Part shown: piece by piece, positions 17,103 through 25,465 of the stretch | How the letters are laid out: each line of letters opens with the position of its first letter | Numbering within the stretch: the first letter of the stretch is position 1 | Source: Mangrovimicrobium sp048323675 | Lineage (GTDB): Bacteria; Pseudomonadota; Gammaproteobacteria; Pseudomonadales; Halieaceae | Direction: 5' to 3' | Length of the DNA stretch: 64,000 bases | Assembly: GCF_048323675.1 (NCBI RefSeq) | Contig: NZ_JBLWFK010000004.1 | Coordinates: forward strand, 434,001-498,000 | Made by a program: the position numbers and the translations under genes | Notes under the pieces: model-generated | The model's database searches: none | The model's input: the letters and a program-made list of their open reading frames with translations, nothing else | What the model was told of the DNA's origin: nothing

Positions 17103-18030
17103 ACCCGCGGTGCGCGCGCGCGGCCTGTCGCGCCGCTTCGGCGAGGTGCTCGCGGTCGACAATATCGACCTCGACATCCCGCACGGGCAGATTTTCGGCT
17201 TTCTCGGCCCCAACGGCTCCGGCAAGACCACCACCATCCGCGTGCTCTGCGGGCTACTCACCCCCAGCAGCGGCGAAGTCACCGTGCTCGGCAAACAGAT
17301 ACCGGCGGAGGCCGAGGCGGTGCGCCGCCGCATCGGCTACATGACCCAGAAATTCTCGCTCTACGAGGACCTGAGCATCGAGGAAAACCTCAATTTCGTG
17401 GGCAGTATCCAGGGCCTGGGCAGGCGCGCGCGCCACCAGCGCATTGCGGAACTGCTGCAGCAATTTGATCTCGAGGACCTGCGCAAGCGCCGCGCGGACG
17501 CCATGAGCGGCGGCCAGCGCCAGCGGCTGGCGCTGGCGGCGGCCACCATCCACCGCCCCGACCTGCTGTTTCTCGACGAGCCGACCTCCGCGGTAGACCC
17601 GGAAAACCGCCGGGACTTCTGGGAAAAGCTCTTCGACCTGCTCGACACCGGCACCAGCATCCTGGTCTCCACTCACTACATGGATGAAGCCGAGCGCTGC
17701 CACCAGCTCGCCATCCTCGACCGCGGCCGCCTGCGCCTGGAGGGCAGCCCCGCGGAACTGATGGGCGCACTGGACCGGCGGGTCGTGGAGATCGACGGCA
17801 GCAACCTGCGCAAGGTCAAGGATACCGCGCTGGCCCTGCCGCAGGTGGAATCCGCGGCGCAACAGGGCCTGCGCCTGCGCGTACTGATGCAAGACGGCGT
17901 CGACGACCCCGTCAGCTACCTGCGCAGCGCGCTGGACGGCGCGGCACTGGAAATCCACCCGGCCCGCCCCAGCCTCGAGGATGTCTTCGTCGCCGCGACC
18001 CTGTCCGAACCGCCGGAGAAGAAGCCGTGA
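17095..18030 (+). CDS. ABC exporter ATP-binding protein
   Basis: A 311-residue ATPase. Walker A FLGPNGSGKTTTIRVL, Q-loop YMTQKFSLYEDLS, signature MSGGQRQRLALA, Walker B LLFLDEPTSAVDP and switch His in STHYMDEAERC are all intact. The C-terminal 80 residues form the regulatory extension seen in YbhF/CcmA-type ABC-2 exporters. The ATG at 17095 overlaps the end of the adaptor gene by 8 nt, and the stop overlaps the permease start (GTGA), so the three genes form a translationally coupled operon. Only one ATPase domain is present, unlike double-domain YbhF. Confidence 0.92.
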   Translation: MSEPAVRARGLSRRFGEVLAVDNIDLDIPHGQIFGFLGPNGSGKTTTIRVLCGLLTPSSGEVTVLGKQIPAEAEAVRRRIGYMTQKFSLYEDLSIEENLNFVGSIQGLGRRARHQRIAELLQQFDLEDLRKRRADAMSGGQRQRLALAAATIHRPDLLFLDEPTSAVDPENRRDFWEKLFDLLDTGTSILVSTHYMDEAERCHQLAILDRGRLRLEGSPAELMGALDRRVVEIDGSNLRKVKDTALALPQVESAAQQGLRLRVLMQDGVDDPVSYLRSALDGAALEIHPARPSLEDVFVAATLSEPPEKKP

Positions 18031-19133
18031 ACAGCCTGCGTCGCATCGGCAGCGTCACCGCCAAGGAATTCAAACACCTCGCCCGCGACCGCCTCACCCT
18101 CGGCATGATCGTGATGCTGCCGCTGATCCAGCTGCTGCTGTTCGGTTACGCCATCAACACCATGGTCCGCAACATTCCCATCGCCGTCGTCGATCTCAGC
18201 AACAGCGCAGTCGGCCGGGTAATCACCGAGCAGGTCCGGGTGACCCAGGTGGTCGAGATCACCGCCCACTACGCCACCCCCGCCGAGGCCCGCGACGCGA
18301 TCATCGCCGGCAGGGTCCGCGCGGCACTTGTGTTGCCCGAGGACCTGCCGCACCGCGTCGCCAACGGCACCACCGTCGGCCAGTGGCTGGTCGACGGTTC
18401 CGACACCATGGTCGGCAGCGCCCTGCTCGGCCTGCGCCAGATGCCCCTGCACCTGGAAGCAGGCACCCCGGCCGGCGCCTACCAGGCGCAGGCCCCGAGC
18501 TTCGAGATCGCCCTGTTCTTCAACCCGGAGCGCCGCTCCCAGGTCAACATCGTCCCGGGCCTCACGGCGGTGATCCTGACCATGACCATGATCCTGTTCA
18601 CCTCCGTCGCCCTGGTCCGCGAGCGCGAAAAGGGCAACATGGAAATGCTGATCACCACGCCGATTCGCCCGCTGGAACTGATGGTCGGCAAACTGGTGCC
18701 CTACATTTTTGTCGGCACGCTGCAAATCTCCATCATCATCGGCCTGGGCTGGACGGTGTTCGATGTGGCCTTCCTCGGCGACTACCTGAACCTCGCGGTC
18801 ATCACGTTCTCTTTCATCGGCGCCAGCCTGACCCTGGGCCTGCTGATCAGCACCCAGGCGAAAACCCAGATGCAGGCGATGCAGATGACGGTCTTCGTGC
18901 TCCTGCCCTCGATCCTGCTCAGCGGTTTCATGTTTCCCTACGATGCGATGCCGGTTGCGGCCCAGTACATCGCCGAGGCCCTGCCCGCCACCCACTTCGT
19001 CCGCCTGATCCGCGGTGTCTACCTGCGCGATGCCCAGCTGGGGCAGCTGGCGCCGGATATTCTCTGGCTGCTGGGCTTTACGGCGGTGATGCTGACGGTG
19101 GCTACGTTGCGGTTCCAGAAGACGCTGGATTAG
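18027..19133 (+). CDS. ABC-2 type exporter permease
   Basis: A 368-residue membrane protein of the YbhS/YhhJ type. One N-terminal membrane segment (GMIVMLPLIQLLLFGYAIN) is followed by a large periplasmic domain (about residues 50-170) and five C-terminal membrane segments, with the ABC-2 motif EREKGNMEMLITTPIRPLELMVGK between them. It starts at a GTG overlapping the ATPase stop (GTGA). One permease gene is present, so the exporter may work as a homodimer. The operon ends here; the following 432 nt hold two copies of a structured repeat. Confidence 0.92.
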   Translation: MNSLRRIGSVTAKEFKHLARDRLTLGMIVMLPLIQLLLFGYAINTMVRNIPIAVVDLSNSAVGRVITEQVRVTQVVEITAHYATPAEARDAIIAGRVRAALVLPEDLPHRVANGTTVGQWLVDGSDTMVGSALLGLRQMPLHLEAGTPAGAYQAQAPSFEIALFFNPERRSQVNIVPGLTAVILTMTMILFTSVALVREREKGNMEMLITTPIRPLELMVGKLVPYIFVGTLQISIIIGLGWTVFDVAFLGDYLNLAVITFSFIGASLTLGLLISTQAKTQMQAMQMTVFVLLPSILLSGFMFPYDAMPVAAQYIAEALPATHFVRLIRGVYLRDAQLGQLAPDILWLLGFTAVMLTVATLRFQKTLD

Positions 19134-19202
19134 GCCTTTTTCAGGTCAGCCCCTGGTCCGGGTTCAGGTTTGGGTGCCACTTCGGGTAGTTTCGAAGCCG
19201 GC

Positions 19203-19312
19203 CTGTTCACGGCACAGCGCCGCCCGAAAAACGCAAAAGCGCCATCCATGGCAGCTCGGCTTCGGCCATCCATGGCCTCAGACGTTTTCGTGCGGCGCTG
19301 TGCCGTAAACAG
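19203..19312 (-). repeat. Structured dispersed repeat, copy C
   Basis: The outer stem is 19203-19223 with 19292-19312: 21 bp, with one position that is G-T when read on the minus strand. It may continue inward past a mismatch. Read on the minus strand the loop holds hairpin 1 (GGCCAT-GG-ATGGCC), a linker with CCGAGC, hairpin 2 (GCCAT-GG-ATGGC) and a terminal CGC-TTTT-GCG hairpin, followed by TTTTT. It lies in the 432-nt gap between the ABC permease and the convergent corA gene. Confidence 0.8.
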
Positions 19313-19401
19313 TCCTATTCCGTGCCGCGGACGGGTCCAATGCCCTCGATCATCGGTGCAACAGCCAGGCGACATTGAATCACGCACCGAAGCCGAGGAC
19401 A

Positions 19402-19510
19402 TAGAGCGCGTTATCCCTCGCCGGGGCGTCCGAGGCCATGGATGGCCGAGGCCGAGCCTGCACATGGATGTGCGCTTTTTGGCGGTCCCGGCGAGGGATA
19501 ACGCGCTCTA
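19402..19510 (+). repeat. Structured dispersed repeat, copy B
   Basis: This is the best-preserved copy. The outer arms 19402-19425 and 19487-19510 are a perfect 24-bp inverted repeat. The 61-nt loop contains hairpin 1 (GGCCAT-GG-ATGGCC), constant CCGAGCCTG, hairpin 2 (GCACAT-GG-ATGTGC) and CGCTTTTTGGCG. Its stem sequence is unrelated to those of copies C and D. It stands head-to-head with copy C, 89 nt apart. The rest of the 19134-19565 gap shows no gene I can support. Confidence 0.85.
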
Positions 19511-19565
19511 CGGCCCGGCCTACGAAGTGCCCGACCAGGACACCGAGATAAACAAACTAGCCAGG

Positions 19566-20540
19566 CTACAACCACCGAATCCGCCGAAACAGGATTACCA
19601 GACCGACTCCCATCACCAGCATCACACTGAGCAGGGCGAAATACGCATAGCGCCACCCCAACTCCGGCATGTACTCGAAGTTCATCCCGTAAATCCCGGC
19701 CATAAACGTCAGCGGCACGAAGATCGCGGAGATGATCGTCAGCACCTTCATGGTCTGGTTGAGGTTGTGGGAACTGAGCGAGATGTGGCCATCGACCAGG
19801 TCGCCGCAGATCTCGTAGTACATGCTGCAGAGGCTGTAGACCCGTTCACAGCGGTCGTGGAGGTCGCGGCGGAAGTGGAAGCTCTCGTCCTCCCCGGTGC
19901 CCAGGAAAGCCGTGCCCTCGGACCAGATGTATTCCGAGAGATCCTTGTGATAGCTGAAAATCCGCCGCAGGCGGCGCAGGCGGGTGCGGAACAGCACCAG
20001 TTCCTTCATGTCCTCTTCGGAACGATCGCCCTGCAGGCCGTCCTCGAGGTCGCCCAGGCGCTCCTCGAACTCCAGCAGCCGGTCCAGGTAGCGCCCGCTG
20101 GCGTAGTGCAGGAGGCGCAGGGCGAGGTCGCCGGGGCGCGCGAGCAATTCGAGGGACGCGTCGCCGCTCCAGAATTTACCCACACTGACGGATACCCCGC
20201 GGTGGACGGTGATCAGGAAGTTGCTGCCGACCCACAGCCCGATCTGCTGGGGTTTCAGTTCGAGGTGCTCGTCGATGCTGGCGATGCCTCGAAACAGGAC
20301 AAAGGTGCTGTCGTCGAATTCCTCGATCTTCGGCGGGTGGCGGGAACGGAAGCTGTCCTTGATCGCCAGCGGGTCGCAGCCCATGCTCTCCAGCAGTTCC
20401 GCGGTGCGCGGCTCGTATTCACCCTCGATGTCCACCCACAACGCGCCGCCGGTGCTGCGCCAGTGGGCCAACAGCTCCAGCCCGCCTTCGGCCAGGGTAT
20501 TGGTTCCGTTTCCGCTGTCGAGCAGTTTGCAGCGTATCAT
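19566..20540 (-). CDS. CorA-family divalent cation transporter
   Basis: A 324-residue CorA/ZntB-type protein. A soluble N-terminal domain includes WVDIEGEYEPR and the acidic/helical stalk. Two C-terminal membrane segments follow, the first ending with the selectivity motif GMN (GIYGMNFEYMPELGW). The stalk helix NQTMKVLTIISAIFVPLTFMAG is typical. The positively charged tail FRRIRWL faces the cytoplasm. It mediates Mg2+ or Zn2+ movement; the sequence alone does not decide between them. The ATG at 20538-20540 is preferred to the longer frame starting at 20603, which would add a leader unlike the family. It converges on the ABC exporter operon. Confidence 0.9.
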   Translation of the reverse strand: MIRCKLLDSGNGTNTLAEGGLELLAHWRSTGGALWVDIEGEYEPRTAELLESMGCDPLAIKDSFRSRHPPKIEEFDDSTFVLFRGIASIDEHLELKPQQIGLWVGSNFLITVHRGVSVSVGKFWSGDASLELLARPGDLALRLLHYASGRYLDRLLEFEERLGDLEDGLQGDRSEEDMKELVLFRTRLRRLRRIFSYHKDLSEYIWSEGTAFLGTGEDESFHFRRDLHDRCERVYSLCSMYYEICGDLVDGHISLSSHNLNQTMKVLTIISAIFVPLTFMAGIYGMNFEYMPELGWRYAYFALLSVMLVMGVGLVILFRRIRWL

Positions 20541-20752
20541 CGCCCTGTTACTCCCGTGATCAATTCGCAGCCAGTGCGCTAGTATGGCCGAGGTGCCTGC
20601 CATGATAATGCAGGCCGGCGCAGGGGGTACAACCCGCGAAGGCGATGTTTGGCATTCCCCGGGGCCGCAGATTGCGGAATAATCCAGCCCATCAGGGCAC
20701 AGCGCAGTGCGCCAACCAGGAACAGACCCGGCAGCGGAGGGCAGGGGGCAAA

Positions 20753-21610
20753 ATGGAAGAGATGCACAAACTGCTGAATACGCCGCTGGTCTCGATGGGC
20801 GACAACCCGATCACCATCGGGCAGGCCCTGTCGGTGCTGGTTTTCGCCCTGGTCGGTGGCCTGTTTGTCTTCTGGAGTACCCGTTTCCTGCGCCGCCACC
20901 TGCACTCGCGGACCCTGAACGCCGACGTGGTACAGATCATCACCCGCGCCTGGCTGATCGTCGGGCTGGTGATACTGGTATTCATGGTGCTGGATATCCT
21001 GCGGGTACCCCTCGGGGCCTTCGCCTTTATTTCCGGCGCCGTCGCCATCGGCGTCGGTTTTGGCGCCCAGAACATCATCAACAATTTCATCAGCGGCTGG
21101 ATACTGATGTGGGAGCGGCCGATCAAGATCGGCGACTTCCTCGAACTCGGCGAGATGCGCGGCACGGTGGAAGCCATCAATACCCGCTCCACCCGCATTC
21201 GCCGGGTCGATGGCGTGCACCTGCTGGTTCCCAACAGCCAGTTGCTCGAGAACACGGTGACCAACTGGACGCTGGTGGACCGGCTGGTGAGGACCTCCGT
21301 GGTGGTGGGAGTCGCCTACGGCTCCGACGTGGAGCTGACCCGCAAGCTGCTCCTGCAGGTGGCGGAGGAAAACCCGAACGTGCTGAAAGAGCCCGCCTTC
21401 CAGGTGTTCTTCGAGGACTTCGGCGACAGCGCCCTGGTATTCGAGCTGCAATTCTGGATTCACTCGGCGGCGGAGCGCGGCCTGCGCACGATTCGCAGCG
21501 ACCTGCGCTTCCGCATCGACGCGCTGTTCCGCGAGCACCAGGTGGTCATCGCCTTTCCCCAGCGCGACGTACACATCGACGGCGAGGTACGCATTCGTTC
21601 CTCGGACTGA
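20753..21610 (+). CDS. Small-conductance mechanosensitive channel (MscS family)
   Basis: A 285-residue protein with three membrane segments: about residues 17-40, 55-78 and the pore helix near 85-120, SGAVAIGVGFGAQNIINNFI, whose Gly/Ala packing pattern is the MscS hallmark. The beta domain (GDFLELGEMRGTVEAINTRS) and cytoplasmic cage follow. It opens under membrane tension on osmotic downshift. The ATG at 20753 follows AGGGGG and gives a normal length for a minimal MscS. It is the first gene of a five-gene run toward 25340, with a 26-nt gap to the next. Confidence 0.92.
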   Translation: MEEMHKLLNTPLVSMGDNPITIGQALSVLVFALVGGLFVFWSTRFLRRHLHSRTLNADVVQIITRAWLIVGLVILVFMVLDILRVPLGAFAFISGAVAIGVGFGAQNIINNFISGWILMWERPIKIGDFLELGEMRGTVEAINTRSTRIRRVDGVHLLVPNSQLLENTVTNWTLVDRLVRTSVVVGVAYGSDVELTRKLLLQVAEENPNVLKEPAFQVFFEDFGDSALVFELQFWIHSAAERGLRTIRSDLRFRIDALFREHQVVIAFPQRDVHIDGEVRIRSSD

Positions 21611-21636
21611 ACCCACTGCAAACTGGAATCTTCAGC

Positions 21637-22065
21637 ATGGCAGAAAAGCAGCAACTGGGCTGGCGCGAATGGGTCGCCTTCCCGGACCTCAAGCTTCCCC
21701 GGATCAAGGCCAAGGTGGACACCGGTGCCCGCACCAGCGCCCTGCACGCCTTTTTCACCGAACCCTTCGAGCGCGACGGCGCCCCCTGGGTGCGCTTCGG
21801 CGTCCACCCCCAGCAGAAAGACATCAGCGAGGTGGTGGAGTGCGAGGCCCCGGTGCTGGAACAGCGCGTGGTGCGCGATTCCGGCGGCCATGAAGAGCTG
21901 CGCTATGTCATCGAGACGACGCTTGCCATAGGTGGCAGTACCCGGCGGGTCGAGGTTACACTCACCGACCGCGACAGTATGAAGTTCCGCGTCCTTATCG
22001 GCCGCACCGCGATGCGCGGCCGCTACCTCGTCGATCCGGGCAGGTCCTACCTGTCCGGTGACTAA
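21637..22065 (+). CDS. rimB: RimK-associated retropepsin-like protease (RimB-type, DUF785 family)
   Basis: A 142-residue protein with the motif KAKVDTGARTSALHA, an aspartic-protease-like D-T-G-A loop. Conserved EVTLTDRDSMKFRVLIGRTAM and a C-terminal YLVDPGRSYL follow. The family is annotated as putative ATP-dependent zinc protease and is commonly coded next to rimK. In Pseudomonas, RimB is reported to work with RimK in controlling glutamation of ribosomal protein S6. It lies 31 nt before rimK here. The ATG at 21637 fits the family N-terminus (WREWVAFPDL). Proteolytic activity is inferred from the family. Confidence 0.85.
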   Translation: MAEKQQLGWREWVAFPDLKLPRIKAKVDTGARTSALHAFFTEPFERDGAPWVRFGVHPQQKDISEVVECEAPVLEQRVVRDSGGHEELRYVIETTLAIGGSTRRVEVTLTDRDSMKFRVLIGRTAMRGRYLVDPGRSYLSGD

Positions 22066-22096
22066 AATCCCAAAGCTCCAGGAGTCTGGCGTGATT

Positions 22097-23002
22097 ATGA
22101 AAATCGGCATCCTGTCCCGCAACAGGAAGCTTTACAGCACCCGCCGCCTGATCGAGGCCGCCACCGAGCGCGGCCACGAAGTGCGCGTGTTGGACACATT
22201 GAAATGCATCATGGATATCAACTCGTCGGACCCCGGCATCTACTACAAGGGCGAGAAACTCGAGGGCTTCGACGCGGTGATCCCCCGCATCGGGGCGTCG
22301 ATCACCGATTACGGCACGGCGGTCATCCGCCAGTTTGAAATGATGGGCGTCTACTGCCTGACGGAATCCATCCCGCTGGGGCGCTCCCGGGACAAGCTGC
22401 GCGCCCTGCAGCTGCTTTCGCGCAAGGGCATCGGCATGCCCACCACCGGTTTCGCCCACGACGTGGAAAACGGCCGCGAACTGATCAAGCGCCTGGGTGG
22501 CGCCCCCGTGGTTCTCAAGCTGCTGCGCGGCACCCAGGGCCGCGGCGTGGTGCTGGCGGAGACCATCAAGGCGGCGGAGTCGGTGATCGATGCCTTTACC
22601 GAGCTCGGCGCGGACTTCCTGGTACAGGAATTCATCAAGGAGGCGGGCGGCTCCGACATCCGCGCCTTCGTCATCGGCCGCCGGGTGGTGGCAGCCATGG
22701 AGCGCTCCGCAGCGGAGGGCGAGTTCCGCTCCAACCTGCACCGCGGCGGCACGGCCAGGGTGGTCAAGCTGACCCCCGAGGAACGGAGCACTGCAGTGAA
22801 GGCGGCCCAAACCATGGGCCTGCACGTCGCCGGCGTCGACCTGCTGCGCTCCTCTCGCGGGCCGCTGATCATGGAAGTGAACTCCTCGCCCGGGCTGGGC
22901 GGAATCGAGGCTGCCACCAGCAAGGATATCGCGGCGAAAATCATCACCTACGTGGAAGACCACGCCCGCCCGGCCCACGGCAGCCGCAAGACCCGGGGCT
23001 GA
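22097..23002 (+). CDS. rimK: Ribosomal protein S6 glutamate ligase RimK
   Basis: A 301-residue ATP-grasp ligase, nearly the same length as E. coli RimK. Features are the N-terminal MKIGILSRNRKLYSTRRL, the substrate region VIPRIGASITDYGTAVIRQFE, the ATP-grasp lysines (VVLKLLRGTQGRGV), DIRAFVIGRRVVAAM and the metal site MEVNSSPGLGGIE. It adds glutamates to the C-terminus of ribosomal protein S6. The ATG at 22097 matches the family start. However, GGAG is 12 nt before it and 6 nt before an in-frame GTG at 22091, so the GTG may be the true start. The stop is 2 nt from the next gene. Confidence 0.94.
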   Translation: MKIGILSRNRKLYSTRRLIEAATERGHEVRVLDTLKCIMDINSSDPGIYYKGEKLEGFDAVIPRIGASITDYGTAVIRQFEMMGVYCLTESIPLGRSRDKLRALQLLSRKGIGMPTTGFAHDVENGRELIKRLGGAPVVLKLLRGTQGRGVVLAETIKAAESVIDAFTELGADFLVQEFIKEAGGSDIRAFVIGRRVVAAMERSAAEGEFRSNLHRGGTARVVKLTPEERSTAVKAAQTMGLHVAGVDLLRSSRGPLIMEVNSSPGLGGIEAATSKDIAAKIITYVEDHARPAHGSRKTRG

Positions 23003-23004
23003 GC

Positions 23005-24078
23005 ATGAAGGGCAAGGGGGCTGACCTGGAGATTGGCGGACGGATAATCACCCCGGGCGAACGCACCACCGTGGATATCCCGGTCGCCCCCATGTACACC
23101 CACGACGACCTGTCGATTTCCGCGCAGGTGGTGCGCGGCAAGCGCGCGGGCCCGGTGCTGTTCATCAGCGCCGCGGTCCACGGCGACGAGATCAACGGGG
23201 TGGAGATCATCCGCCGCCTGCTGCGCCACAAGGCCCTCAACGGCATGCGCGGCACCCTGATCGCCATTCCCATCGTCAACGTCTACGGCTTTCTCAACCA
23301 CGCCCGCTACCTGCCGGACGGGCGCGACCTCAACCGCTCCTTCCCCGGATCGGAAAAAGGACCGCTGGCCAGCCGGGTGGCGCACACCTTCCAGCGGGAA
23401 ATCGTGCGCAAATCCACCCACGGCATCGACCTGCATACCGGCGCCCGCCATCGCAGCAACTTCCCGCAGATCCGCGCCAACCTCGACGATCCCCGGGCGC
23501 TGGCGATGACCGAGGCCTTCGGCGTACCGCTGGCGATCAACGCCGCCCTGCGCGACGGCTCCCTGCGCGCCTGCGCCGACGAGGCCGACGTGCCGATCGT
23601 CCTCTACGAGGCGGGAGAGGCGCTGCGCTTCGAGGAGCTGCATATCCGGGCCGGCGTACGCGGCTGTATCAATGTCATGCGCCACATCGGCATGCTGCGC
23701 GAGAGCCGCAGCCGCAAGTCACTGCCAAAGCCGATTATCAGCGAACAGACCGCCTGGGTGCGGGCGCCGGAGAGCGGCGTCCTGCGCACCCTGGTGCCAC
23801 TGGGTGCGAAAGTCAGCAAGGGACAGGTCCTGGCCCTGGTGGCGGACCCCCTGGGCACCATGGAAACCGAAATCACCGCGCCGGAATCCGGTATGGTCAT
23901 CGGCCGCACCAACCTGCCGCTGGTCTACCAGGGCGACGCCATATTCCATCTCGCCTACTACGGCCGCCGGGTCGGCCGAGTGGAAAAACACGTGGAGCAA
24001 TTCCAGGAGGAGTTCGGCAACGGCAACGACCCTGACGGCGATGCCGCTGGCGGCTTTGAAGAGCCCGCCATCGCCTGA
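23005..24078 (+). CDS. Succinylglutamate desuccinylase/aspartoacylase family zinc hydrolase
   Basis: A 357-residue M14-like hydrolase. Zinc ligands are seen in AAVHGDEINGVE (His and Glu) and in GIDLHTGARHRSN (second His). DLNRSFPG is the substrate-binding segment shared with carboxypeptidases and aspartoacylases. The C-terminal 90 residues (VRAPESGVLRTLVPLGAKVS, then ITAPESGMVIG) form a lipoyl-like barrel-sandwich domain. It probably cleaves an amide bond to glutamate, aspartate or a similar amino acid. The 2-nt spacing to rimK suggests a partner role, for example trimming of RimK products, but this is inference. Acidic tail GNDPDGDAAGGFEEP is unusual. Confidence 0.87.
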   Translation: MKGKGADLEIGGRIITPGERTTVDIPVAPMYTHDDLSISAQVVRGKRAGPVLFISAAVHGDEINGVEIIRRLLRHKALNGMRGTLIAIPIVNVYGFLNHARYLPDGRDLNRSFPGSEKGPLASRVAHTFQREIVRKSTHGIDLHTGARHRSNFPQIRANLDDPRALAMTEAFGVPLAINAALRDGSLRACADEADVPIVLYEAGEALRFEELHIRAGVRGCINVMRHIGMLRESRSRKSLPKPIISEQTAWVRAPESGVLRTLVPLGAKVSKGQVLALVADPLGTMETEITAPESGMVIGRTNLPLVYQGDAIFHLAYYGRRVGRVEKHVEQFQEEFGNGNDPDGDAAGGFEEPAIA

Positions 24079-24104
24079 TTTACCCGACGACAAGAACGAG
24101 AACC

Positions 24105-25340
24105 ATGCTGCAAGAACTGACCCAGACATTCCCGGCCCTGTCCGAGCTATTGACCCTCTCGGCCCTGTTCCTCGCCGCCCTGCTGGCCTACTGGCTCACC
24201 CGGCAGTTGCTGGTGCGCGCCGCGCGCAGCATGGCGCTGCGCTCGGCAGTGACCTGGGACGACGCCCTGGTGGCGCACCGGGTCCCCGGGCGGCTGGCAC
24301 AGATGGTGCCGGCGCTCATCATCTACGCCGGGATCGACCTGCTGCCCCAGGTCCACGACACCCTGGAGCGCATTGTCCTCAACCTCACCGGCGCCTATAT
24401 GGTGGTGATCGCCACCCTCACCCTTAGCGCTGTGCTGCAGGCGGCCAACACCATCTACGAGGCAACCCCCGGCGCCCGCCAGCGACCGATCAAGGGCTTT
24501 CTGCAGCTGGTCCAGCTGCTGTTGTGGATTATCGCCGGTATCCTGGTCATCTCGGTGCTGATCGACCGCTCGCCGATCATCCTGCTCTCCGGTTTCGGCG
24601 CTGCCACCGCGGTACTGATGCTGATCTTCAAGGACACGATTCTCTCCCTGGTCGCCAGCGTCCAGCTCAACGCCCAGGACATGATCCATGTGGGCGACTG
24701 GATCGAGGCCCCCGCCTTCGGCGCCGACGGCGATGTCATCGACGTGCAACTGCACACCGTCAAGGTGCAGAACTGGGACAAGACCATCACCACCATCCCC
24801 ACCCATCGGTTGATTTCCGACCCCTTCAAGAACTGGCGCGGTATGTCCGAGTCCGGCGGCCGGCGGATCAAGCGCAGCCTCTACATCGATGCCGGCACCC
24901 TGCGTTTCCTCTCCCCGGAAGAAATCTCCCGCGCCGGGCGGGTCGCGCTGCTGCAGGACTACCTGGCCGGCAAGCAGCGGGAGCTGGCGGAATACAATGC
25001 GGGCCTTGCGGATCGCCAGGTCGTGGGCGAGATCAACATGCGCCGGCTGACCAATATCGGCACCTTTCGCGCCTATATCTACCACTACCTCAAGCACCAC
25101 CCGCGCATCCGCCAGGACATGACCCTGATCGTGCGCCAGCTGCAGGCGGGCGCCGAGGGTATTCCCATCGAGATCTACTGCTTTACCGACACCACCGCCT
25201 GGAATGAGTACGAGGGCATCCAGTCGGACATCTTCGACCACCTTTTTGCAGTGGTCGGGGAATTCGGGCTGGAACTCTACCAGCACCCCTCGGGGCGGGA
25301 CTTCGCGCGCTGGGGCGGGGAGGCCAGGGGCCCGGGCTGA
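24105..25340 (+). CDS. MscS-family mechanosensitive channel, YbdG/MscM type
   Basis: A 411-residue channel close in length to E. coli YbdG (MscM). It has about five membrane segments in residues 15-190 and a pore region SGFGAATAVLMLIFKDTILS. The beta domain contains MIHVGDWIEAPAFGADGDVI and VQNWDKTITTIPTHRLISDPFKNWRGM cut by a proline-rich turn, both characteristic of YbdG. A YbdG-type insertion around residues 260-320 is present. It is the last gene in the run with rimK, and the 26-nt spacing suggests cotranscription. It is expected to respond to mild osmotic stress. Confidence 0.9.
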   Translation: MLQELTQTFPALSELLTLSALFLAALLAYWLTRQLLVRAARSMALRSAVTWDDALVAHRVPGRLAQMVPALIIYAGIDLLPQVHDTLERIVLNLTGAYMVVIATLTLSAVLQAANTIYEATPGARQRPIKGFLQLVQLLLWIIAGILVISVLIDRSPIILLSGFGAATAVLMLIFKDTILSLVASVQLNAQDMIHVGDWIEAPAFGADGDVIDVQLHTVKVQNWDKTITTIPTHRLISDPFKNWRGMSESGGRRIKRSLYIDAGTLRFLSPEEISRAGRVALLQDYLAGKQRELAEYNAGLADRQVVGEINMRRLTNIGTFRAYIYHYLKHHPRIRQDMTLIVRQLQAGAEGIPIEIYCFTDTTAWNEYEGIQSDIFDHLFAVVGEFGLELYQHPSGRDFARWGGEARGPG

Positions 25341-25465
25341 GCCGGACCCGCCGGGCGTATCCCGGGTCAGTTGGCACGAATCGTGAGTGTATTTTGAGGG
25401 GTCGGCAGTCTCACTCGTCTATCACTATACTGTTTTGCAAACACAACAAATCCGGACCCCGATTC

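Noticed and set aside
25365..25400. Sigma-54-like TTGGCACG before the first binding-protein gene
   Set aside because: The -12 GC does not occur at the required 10-nt spacing, so it is not a valid sigma-54 site.
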